Assembly: GCA_030280995.1 (NCBI GenBank)
Contig: JASXTE010000013.1
Coordinates: 11,191,001 to 11,255,000, forward strand
DNA: 64,000 bases
Origin: Hemileia vastatrix
Lineage: Eukaryota; Basidiomycota; Pucciniomycetes; Pucciniales; Zaghouaniaceae
Direction of reading: 5' to 3'
Part shown: positions 11,664-19,699 of the stretch, in pieces
How the letters are laid out: every line of letters begins with the position of its first letter
How positions within the stretch are numbered: the stretch's first letter is position 1
Translations under genes and position numbers: made by a program
The notes under the pieces: model-generated
Seen by the model: only the letters and a program-made list of their open reading frames with translations
What the model was told of the DNA's origin: nothing
Databases searched by the model: none

Positions 11664-12358
11664 ATGTCTTCCAAAGAACTTGTCGCTCCATGTGAACTCT
11701 GCGCTCGATACCAGGTACCTTGTTTAATGTCCAACCCTAATCTTCCTGGCAGAACAGCTTGCGACTTATGCCGTGTGAAAAAAGTCAAATGCAACCGGCC
11801 AATAGTTCCTTCTAAAACAAACGTATATTTAGGACCAGCAGCTCTCCCTGATCCCTCAACTTCTAAAAAGCGATCCAAAATTCCTGTCTTCTTAAAACGA
11901 ATAAGATCAAAAACAGCTTCAAAAGTTCAATCTTCATCAACGGATCCCGGCCTAATTTTGCCTTCACAAGATCCTAATCCTATAACGCCAGTACCCCCAA
12001 CTAACTTTGCTGAGACTATGTTTCCTGGCTCTAAATGTAAGACCCTATTTATCTTACTAAAAAAAAAACTTTTAATCAAAATTGACTAAACCTATGACTT
12101 AATAACATATTTGAACTTCTAGCTGTCGAAATAACCAACACTGATGATGTTGATAGAGTGAAGACGGACTATATCAATCATTACCCAAATTTTCATCGCT
12201 ATCTTTTTCTTGACTTTACTAATGAGTTGAAACGAAAAATGCTGGCCTATTTTCAAGAAACTCCAGCTAATAACCATGAAGACCTCATGAAAAGAAGAAT
12301 TTTAATGCAAAGCTTTGATAATGATGTTGAACAATTTCAAAGAAATTATCTTTTCTAA
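11664..12358 (+). CDS. Antisense Zn2Cys6-like gene of element B, two exons
   Basis: Exon 1 is 11664-12036, intron 12037-12122 (GTAAGA to CTAG, 86 bases, phase 1), exon 2 is 12123-12358: 202 residues, fully open. The N-terminus holds a complete binuclear cluster pattern: CELCARYQVPC, then CDLCRVKKVKC, each C-x2-C-x6-C, followed by NRP as in many fungal Zn2Cys6 factors. The middle is Ser/Thr/Pro-rich; exon 2 is predicted helical (FTNELKRKMLAYFQETPA region). It starts 117 bases inside the polypurine tract and runs opposite to gag-pol. The splice sites lie on the plus strand, so it must be made from a separate antisense transcript. Position, phase-1 intron and C-terminus are shared with the copies in element A. 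Binding of the element's own LTR or repeats is an attractive but untested idea. Confidence 0.8.
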
Positions 12359-12940
12359 CAGTATAACTTGATAAAATTTTGTTTTTGCTTGGTCTTCTTA
12401 AACTTTCAACATAAATGATGTTTTCTTTCTTCTCTGGCTTGATATAACATAAAATAAAATAAATCTTGTGATGATTCCACTACTGAGAGCAAGGTTTGAA
12501 TCCCTTCAGACTCCCATATACCAGTCTTCCTTCTTGTCACAGCATTGAGAGAGTGGATCTTCCTATGAGCCGAATACTCCTGATTCCAACCTCATAGGGC
12601 CCCCCACTGAGCCGAATTCTATGATTCCAATCTCGCCATAAGGTCCTCCAAGCTTCACACCAAAAAAAAAATGGCCTAACTATGAGGCACTAAAAAAAAT
12701 CATTCCCTAAAATCCAACTACCATCCTAACTTCTGATTCCTTCATCACAATTTTCAAACTTTGCTATACAGCAAACCCATAAAATACTTTTGCCAGGCTT
12801 CCAATAATAATATTAACTTTAGACCATGTTAAAGCGCCACAAATTTCACCTAATTAACCATTATGCTTTCATTAGCATCATCACCACCTAAAATTTTAAC
12901 CTCCTAAAGCTTATCAGCACCCAATTCCAGAAATAATTGA
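12359..12940. other. Noncoding DNA downstream of the antisense gene of B
   Basis: No open frame of note. It contains two similar stretches, GAGCCGAATACTCCTGATTCC and GAGCCGAATTCTATGATTCC-like (12570-12640), and an A-run. I see no gene or known signal. Confidence 0.5.
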
Positions 12941-12945
12941 ATAAC

Positions 12946-13470
12946 CAGTTTAGAGTCTTAGTGGACAGTGATAAATTAAAAGATTGAATTGAGTTATCCA
13001 AACAAGATTGACATTCCAATTTAAAGTCTTGGTAGACCAAACATATAATCGATTTCCAGTTTATGGTCTTGGTGGACCAAAGATCGTTTAGGTGCATAAA
13101 TAACTTGATATATTCCTAAGTAAGGCCTAGGCTTGACCAAAGATTGAATAAATTTGTTAATCCAGTTTAATGTCATAGTGGACCAAACATTTGATCGACA
13201 AGTAATCCACTATAAGGCCATAGTGGTCCAATGAATGTTGAATTATCCTGCAGATATTAATTTTCCAGTTTAAAGTCATAGTGGACTAAACAATGAATGA
13301 ACTACCAGTTTAAAGTCATTGTGGACCAAACATTTAATCGATAAGAAATCCAGTTTAAGGTCATGGTGGACCCAACAGCTTGATAACAGTCCAGTTTAAG
13401 GTCTTGGTGGACCTAACATTTGATAACTCTCCAGTTTAAGGTCTTGGTGGACCTAACAAATCCAATAAAA
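12946..13470. repeat. CAGTTTA hairpin motifs, dispersed part in element B
   Basis: About ten copies near 12946, 13017, 13056, 13161, 13208, 13264, 13304, 13349, 13390 and 13430, at 40-60 base spacing. Stem arms vary together: AGTC with GACT in some, GGTC with GACC in others (for example 13349, 13390, 13430). Confidence 0.85.
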
Positions 13471-14215
13471 AATTTTAACGATAGTCTTGAAAATTAGCCA
13501 GTTTAAAGTCTTGGAGGACTAACAGCTCCAAAATACGTGTAAAAAAAAACTTAAAGAACGTCTTGAACAGTAGCCAGTTTAAAGTCTTGGAGGACTAACA
13601 GCTCCAAAATTCGTATAAAAACCTTAAGGAAAGTCTTGAACAGTAGCCAGTTTAAAGTCCTGGAGGACTAACAGCTCCATAATACGTATAAAAAAAGCCT
13701 TAAAGAACGTCTTGAAAAGTAGCCAGTTTAAAGTCTTGGAGGACTAACAGATCCAAAATTCGTATAAAAACCTTAAGGAAAGTCTTGAACAGTAGCCAGT
13801 TTAAAGTCTTGGAGGACTAACAGCTCCATAATACGTATAAAAAAAGCCTTAAAGAACGTCTTGAAAAGTAGCCAGTTTAAAGTCTTGGAGGACTAACAGA
13901 TCCAAAATACGTATAAAAAAAAACCTTAAAGAACGTCTTGAAAAGTAGCCAGTTTAAAGTCTTGGAGGACTAACAGATCCAAAATACGTATAAAAAAAAA
14001 CCTTAAAGAACGTGTTGAAAAGTAGCCAGTTTAAAGTCTTGGAGGACTAACAGATCCAAAATACGTATAAAAAAAAACCTTAAAGAACGTGTTGAAAAGT
14101 AGCCAGTTTAAAGTCTTGGAGGACTAACAGATCCAAAATACGTATATAAAAAAAAACCTTAAAGAACGTGTTGAAAAGTAGCCAGTTTAAAGTCTTGGAG
14201 GACTAACAGATATCT
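13470..14215. repeat. Ten-copy tandem array of about 75 bp with the CAGTTTA motif
   Basis: Each unit carries CAGTTTA-A-AGTC-TTGGAG-GACT followed by AACAGATCCAAAATACGT and an A-run, then GAACGTCTTGAAAAGTAGC. Motif starts are near 13498, 13574, 13646, 13722, 13794, 13870, 13948, 14027, 14101 and 14178. Units are nearly identical, so the array expanded recently. Unit length and the absence of unique spacers exclude a CRISPR array. Confidence 0.92.
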
Positions 14216-14289
14216 TGAAGTAAAATCCCATTGGTATTGAGTTCCCCTAGACCCTGTTTCCTGTCTAAACTAAATGAATAAAACTAAAA

Positions 14290-14370
14290 AGAATGAAAAC
14301 TAAAAAAAAAATAAAACTAAGAAATATAATAATGATTTTGATTTAATTAATAAATTTTAATTTTAATTTT

Positions 14371-14410
<40 letters not shown>

Positions 14411-14690
14411 TTTTTATATTATTATTATTATTATTTTTTTTTTATTTATTTATTTTTTTTTTTTTTTATTTATTTTTATTTTTTTTATTTTTTTTTTTTT
14501 TTTAATTTTTTTTTTTTTTTTTATATATTTTTTTTTTTTTTTTTTTAAATTTAAAATAAAAGATTTTAGAAAAGATAGTTTTGAAATAAAAGTTAAAATT
14601 TAATTTTAAGGAAAGATAAATGAATGTGAAAAGAAAGATAAAAAAGTACTTAAAAAAATTTTTAAAATAAAATTTTAAAAGATGCCCCCC
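14290..14690. repeat. Low-complexity T-rich tract in element B
   Basis: Long runs of T with short TTA and TTTA interruptions at 14366-14550, then A-rich DNA. No gene. A short open frame at 14502-14696 is only the complement of these runs. Confidence 0.85.
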
Positions 14691-14724
14691 GGCCATTTGA
14701 TGAGCCGTACCCTCGACATCATAC

Positions 14725-14750
14725 CCACATCCAAGTGCAACTTGATGTGG
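14725..14750. repeat. CCACATC hairpin, copy 3 (element B)
   Basis: CCACATC-C-AAG, loop TGCAA, then CTT-GATGTGG: a ten-pair stem with one bulged C, preceded by GGCCATTTGATGAGCC as in element A. Confidence 0.72.
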
Positions 14751-15100
14751 TTACACAATTTTGAGAAATTGAAAAGAAAAGAAAATAAATGAAGGTTTTT
14801 AGAAGATAATTTTTATAATGATGATCACTGGGTGGGCTCCCTCCAATTTATAAAAAATGATTAGAGACCACCAGTGAACATCACTTTTTCATTAATTCAT
14901 AATATATATTAAAGAAAAGAAATCACAATCTAACATAAAAAATCAAAAACAAAATAAAATATAAAAAAAATCTTGAATCCGGCGTTGAGAGCGGTGTCTC
15001 TTGATTCGTTCCAGTTTATAGTCTTAGTGGACTTCCTATAATTAAAAGACAAAGCCAGAATTCAACTAGAAACAGGGAAAATTTTGGAAACGAACATTAT

Positions 15101-15141
15101 GGGGTAATTGTGTATAGAGCAGCCAGCCCATCAATTACCCC
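15101..15141. repeat. Ten-base-pair hairpin, copy in element B
   Basis: GGGGTAATTG at 15101-15110 pairs perfectly with CAATTACCCC at 15132-15141; the loop holds AGAGCAGCCAGCCCAT. A CAGTTTA motif lies just before it (near 15012). Confidence 0.78.
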
Positions 15142-15353
15142 CACACTTGCCAATATTAAATTAAGAAGGTTCCCCTGTGAACACTTCTTCCAATAAATTT
15201 TTAAAATTTTTCCAACACTATCTTCACCCATATTTTAAGAATTTTAAATTTTGAAAATTTTCAATGAAGGTTTTCTCGAATTTCGTCAAGTTTCATCATA
15301 GTTTCGTCGACCATATACAGTGTAACGATAGTAAAGTATTTTGATAAAAAAGA

Positions 15354-15614
15354 AGATAGTTTATCCTCGTTGCGGAGGTATCCGTATAATTTTCATAAAT
15401 GTCATAGTTTATCCTCATTGCGGAGGTATCCATAAAGTTTCATTGATATCATAGTTTATCCTCATTGCGGAGGATGATAAGATTTTTATAAACATCATAG
15501 TTTATCCTCATTTCGGAGTTGATAAATTTTAAGAAATTTCATAGTTTATCCTCATTGCGGAGGAATAAATTTAATAAAAGTCATTAAAATTGTAGTTTAT
15601 CCTCATTTCGGAGG
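15354..15614. repeat. Six AGTTTATCCTC...GAGG motifs at the 3' end of B pol
   Basis: Copies near 15358, 15406, 15448, 15497, 15540 and 15594, spaced about 40-50 bases, each AGTTTA-T-CCTC-N6-GAGG. The last copy forms the pol C-terminus (NEDKLQ-type residues) and stop, so this motif bridges coding and noncoding DNA. Confidence 0.85.
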
Positions 15615-18600
15615 AAGACTTCGGCACTCCTGGTGCCTCTAGGATAGAACCGTTTCACTTGATCGGCAGCTACCCTCTTCTTCAATACAACTCCATCCAA
15701 CTCTTCTAGCACATATGAACCGCCGGAAACTTGCTCCTTGATTTTATACGGTCCATTCCACCTATCTGCAAACATCTTTCCCCATTGACTCTCTAGACTT
15801 CTATTATACACCAAGACCATATCACCTGGGTTCAAAGGTTTCCTTAATCGATGTGCCAACCGCTCATCCCAATATTTGACTGATTGATTTCGGATCTTCA
15901 TCATCCGCGAATATGCCTTTTCTAAATATTCTTCTTTCTTTTCTAGCTGCATCATTCTTGCACACAATAATTCTTCAGTAGTTTTGACCGTGTCCCAGTC
16001 AACTCCAAGATATGATTCAGCTTCTAAATCAACCGGTAAAACTGCTTTCTGTCCAAAAACAAGTTCATAAGGTGAAAATCCGGTCGTCCTTTTGGCAGTG
16101 ATTCGATCAGCAAATAAAACTAAAGGTAAATAGTGCCTCCACTTTTCAGCACTTGTCCCACACATTTTAACTAAAGCATCCTTAATAACTTGATGCCCTC
16201 TTTCAACCATGCCTTCAGCTTCGGGATAATATGGGGTTGCTACCCTAACCTTTGATCCAACTTTCAATACGGCCTCTTTAAACTCTGTCCCAAATTCAGG
16301 ACCTCCATCTACCGTCACCAACTTCATCACCCCATACCTATATACCCAATTATTCAAAAAAAATTCTGCCACATTTTTGGCAGTTAAATTAATAAGAGGC
16401 GCTGCCTCTACCCAACCAGATAAATCATCTCTGGCCACAATTAAATATTTATACCTTCCCTCTTTTATATGAACAGCATCTAAACTAACTCTTCCAAAGA
16501 GCGTATATTCACCGGTCGCGCGTCCAGGTTCTTTTGGCCTTAAATAACTTCGTCTTTGACATTCTTCGCATGACTGAACCCACTGTTTAACAGCCATCTT
16601 CATGCCAGGCCACCAAAATCGATCAGAAATTCTTCTAAATGTTTCTCCAACGCCTCTATGCCCGAGATCTTCATGCAGTGATTTCAAAACTAATTCTTGC
16701 CCCTTCTGTTGAGTTATAACTACTTGAGGATTTGGATACCTCCTCCTCATTAAACGTCGACCAGATAGGTAAAACGTAGATGACTTCCTCTTGATAGCCA
16801 CCCATTCATCGTCTTCACAATCTTCTGGCCTCTCTAAAGTCAACAAATATTTGACTAACAAAAAATAAAAACCAGTCTGACCCCAGACTTCATCTTGAAA
16901 ATCGATTAATATAACATCAATAGGGACTTCTCTATCACCAATATCACCTGCACATGAATGAGCCAATAATCGTTGACCCCTAAATAAATTTTTAATCGAG
17001 CTATGTCGACGTTTTTCTTCTGAACCTTTGGATCCTTCGAAAACCGTATTCAAAAATACCTCTTTCTCTTTATCCACCTTTTTATTTAAGTTCTCTAATT
17101 CTCCAACATATACACCATTCCTTAATTTACTACTATCCCACACTACCAATCCATTTTCCTCTACATACACCACATCTTCTTCTACCTCCTCTCTGCCGAA
17201 TTTATCTACACCTTTTCCAACTCCTTTATTAACATAAAAACTATTTTCCAGTTTATCCTCTTGGTGGAGGTCATCATCATCATAATCTAAACACAATAGT
17301 CCTGCCAGTTTAACCTCATGGGGGAGGTATGGAAAGTCTTCAGCTCCTTTAGTGCTGGCTTTGATAATAGGTATATCTTCATCGAACTCTTCTGAGTCTG
17401 AATCTTCTTCAGTGGGTGGTCTCCTTGATAAACCATCTGGCATAGTAAAAGTTTTGCCAGGCTTATGAACTAAATCAAACGAAAAATGTTGAATAAAAGC
17501 TACCCATCTCGTCATGGGTGCGTTCGGTAAACTTGGGGAATTAATCATCTGGATTAACGATTTCGCATCCACTTGCAACTCAAAATGTTGCCCCCACAAA
17601 ATATGCTGAAGTTTCTTCAGTATTTTCGCCACACCACATAATTCCAATTTCGGTTGAGAATATCTTGATTCGACCTCAGTAAATACTACAGATTCATACC
17701 TAACTGGCCTGATGTAACCAGCTTTATCCATCTGAGACAAAACCGCCCCAGCTGCAACCTGACTTGAATCGACTGCTAAATAAATTCTGCCAGCTTCTTT
17801 TCCATAATCCAACTTGTGCAGGACTAAATCCTTCCCTACAACCTCCTTCAACTTCACAAACGCCTTCTCACACTCTTCATCCCACTCCCAGTCTGCATCC
17901 TTTCTCGTTAACCGTCTCAATGGAGCTGCCAATGAAGAAAAGTCCTTGATAAACATTCTAACATATACGCAAACGCCTAAAAACCCTCTAACTTCGGTCG
18001 TATTCTTGGGTCTTGGCCAGGACTGAATTTTGTTAACTTTCTTCTTGGACATAATCCTACCCTCTCTACATACCACATGGCCTAATATTTCTAAGGCTGG
18101 CACACAACATGAAAATTTTGAACCTGAAATAGTTAAACCAGCCTCTTCAATTCGAAACAAGATTCTTTCTAAAGTAATTGCAAACTCCCAAATGAATTTG
18201 CGTATCCCGGGATTCTCTTCCAACACCTGGTTATCATAGTCGGTTGTTGGTCCCTTAATTCCTCCATCATCTATAAAGATTCCAGCATATTGTGGAATTT
18301 CATCTTGAAGGATCCAAGCCATCTGAGCTTGATAAACTGCAACCGAATTGGTTGCTCCTTGAGGTAATCTTGTTAACTGTAAACGTCCAAGTGGCGTATC
18401 GAATGTAGTGAGAGGCCTTGAGTCCGGATGTAACTCTCTCTCATCATATCCACCCATAATATCTCCCAAACCATAACACACTCTCCCTGCAAACGCTTCA
18501 ACAAACTCCTCAGCACTAGGCGGTATCCCAGCATCCTTTATTGTAACCCTATTTAATTCCCTAAGATCATGAACTACTCTAAGCTTGCCATTCGGTTTCT

Positions 18601-19699
18601 TGATACAAAATACCGGACTAGAATAACTTGACGTTGATTGCTCATACAGTCCAGTGCGTATCCGTTCTCTGACAACTTCAATATAGGCTTCTTTTAATGC
18701 AGCCGGAATAGGAATGGGTTTCTGCTGCCACGGTTCATGACATACCACAGGAATCTTGTAAGGCTCCCCATAGGAATGCTTCAACACACCCCTCTCCTCT
18801 TCTTCAAAAGCAATGGCCTTCTCTCGCTTGACCATCACATCCAACAACAACTTCTTCTCTTCTCCAGACAACCAACCATCAGGTCCAAAATTAACAACAC
18901 CCAGTCTCTCAAAAGTGATTCTTGACGTCTCAGAAAATTCAGGCGGATTCTTTACCAAGGGACTTTCATAAGGATCTCTTGATAACCTTGGTCTTCTCAA
19001 GGGTGGATTTAATTCAGAAGGTAGCGGTTCATTAATAGGTCGAACTTTATTTGCTACTTTCTTATATTTGGCTGCATCCACATCTAAATAAACTTGAGGT
19101 AAAACATCGCCATTAAAACTTTCATCAAATGAATCTTCTTCATCGTCAGAATCAGAATAAGAAAAATTAGAAAAATATTTTATTTCATTTTTAAATTTTA
19201 CCCTTTTCTCCTTTCCCTCGTCTAATTTATAAACAGATTTTCCAACACCTTTGCTTCCCTTATCCAACAGTAAATCACCCGTAAAGAAAGTTGGCAGTTT
19301 AACCTCTTGCTGGAGAACCGGAATTGAATTTTCACAAAAATTATTATTTTGGGTTTTAATTATACTGAGATTTTTTATCGGATTTTGATGTGATATTTGC
19401 AGTTTAACCTCTTGCTGGAGGTCCATAAACATACCCTTCCAATTTTTATCCAACCTAATTTGGCCCATTTTGCCTTTTTCACCGTTTTTAAATTTAATAG
19501 AAAAACCGGGTAAATCCAATAAACATATAGAAAAGTCCAAAACGTATTTGCACTCCAAAGTAATATTAACAGAAAATAATTGAGAATCCACTTGAATTAT
19601 CTCCAAGTGAGCTGACCTATTGCAATCCGGGATCTCATCCTGAGGAGAGATTACAACATTAGAGCGATCAGCCCCTGCTACCCCAAAAAATGAGGGCAT
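15584..19699 (-). CDS. pol: Pol polyprotein of element B (RT, RNase H, integrase)
   Basis: 1371 codons open without interruption. Probably made by -1 frameshifting from gag, so the AUG at 19699 need not be used. Residues 1-210 are a spacer rich in acidic residues with two LQQEVKL repeats (94-100, 129-135). Reverse transcriptase spans about 330-560, with SPVFCIKKPNGKLRVV, LPQGATNS and the catalytic FIDD (475-478). RNase H follows (AVDSS, about 650). More LQxEVKL-like repeats separate it from the integrase (about 990-1230), which has HEDLGH and CEEC zinc ligands and the D, D, E residues in LDAVHI, VDGGPEF and PEAEGMVERG. No chromodomain is seen at the C-terminus. It acts in virus-like particles and the nucleus to copy and integrate the element. 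Confidence 0.95.
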   Translation of the reverse strand: MPSFFGVAGADRSNVVISPQDEIPDCNRSAHLEIIQVDSQLFSVNITLECKYVLDFSICLLDLPGFSIKFKNGEKGKMGQIRLDKNWKGMFMDLQQEVKLQISHQNPIKNLSIIKTQNNNFCENSIPVLQQEVKLPTFFTGDLLLDKGSKGVGKSVYKLDEGKEKRVKFKNEIKYFSNFSYSDSDDEEDSFDESFNGDVLPQVYLDVDAAKYKKVANKVRPINEPLPSELNPPLRRPRLSRDPYESPLVKNPPEFSETSRITFERLGVVNFGPDGWLSGEEKKLLLDVMVKREKAIAFEEEERGVLKHSYGEPYKIPVVCHEPWQQKPIPIPAALKEAYIEVVRERIRTGLYEQSTSSYSSPVFCIKKPNGKLRVVHDLRELNRVTIKDAGIPPSAEEFVEAFAGRVCYGLGDIMGGYDERELHPDSRPLTTFDTPLGRLQLTRLPQGATNSVAVYQAQMAWILQDEIPQYAGIFIDDGGIKGPTTDYDNQVLEENPGIRKFIWEFAITLERILFRIEEAGLTISGSKFSCCVPALEILGHVVCREGRIMSKKKVNKIQSWPRPKNTTEVRGFLGVCVYVRMFIKDFSSLAAPLRRLTRKDADWEWDEECEKAFVKLKEVVGKDLVLHKLDYGKEAGRIYLAVDSSQVAAGAVLSQMDKAGYIRPVRYESVVFTEVESRYSQPKLELCGVAKILKKLQHILWGQHFELQVDAKSLIQMINSPSLPNAPMTRWVAFIQHFSFDLVHKPGKTFTMPDGLSRRPPTEEDSDSEEFDEDIPIIKASTKGAEDFPYLPHEVKLAGLLCLDYDDDDLHQEDKLENSFYVNKGVGKGVDKFGREEVEEDVVYVEENGLVVWDSSKLRNGVYVGELENLNKKVDKEKEVFLNTVFEGSKGSEEKRRHSSIKNLFRGQRLLAHSCAGDIGDREVPIDVILIDFQDEVWGQTGFYFLLVKYLLTLERPEDCEDDEWVAIKRKSSTFYLSGRRLMRRRYPNPQVVITQQKGQELVLKSLHEDLGHRGVGETFRRISDRFWWPGMKMAVKQWVQSCEECQRRSYLRPKEPGRATGEYTLFGRVSLDAVHIKEGRYKYLIVARDDLSGWVEAAPLINLTAKNVAEFFLNNWVYRYGVMKLVTVDGGPEFGTEFKEAVLKVGSKVRVATPYYPEAEGMVERGHQVIKDALVKMCGTSAEKWRHYLPLVLFADRITAKRTTGFSPYELVFGQKAVLPVDLEAESYLGVDWDTVKTTEELLCARMMQLEKKEEYLEKAYSRMMKIRNQSVKYWDERLAHRLRKPLNPGDMVLVYNRSLESQWGKMFADRWNGPYKIKEQVSGGSYVLEELDGVVLKKRVAADQVKRFYPRGTRSAEVFLRNEDKLQF
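17249..17330 (-). repeat. CAGTTTA motifs inside B pol
   Basis: Two in-frame copies near 17249 and 17306 on the plus strand, each with CCTC and GAGG arms. On the coding strand they give EDKLE- and HEVKLA-type residues. Two more copies lie near 19293 and 19400, encoding LQQEVKL. The coding copies use the same arms as the noncoding ones. Confidence 0.8.

Noticed and set aside
13470..14215. CRISPR-like array
   Set aside because: Units are tandem with no unique spacers, and the DNA is eukaryotic; it is a minisatellite inside a retrotransposon.
14502..14696. Phe/Lys-rich open frame
   Set aside because: Complement of poly-T runs.
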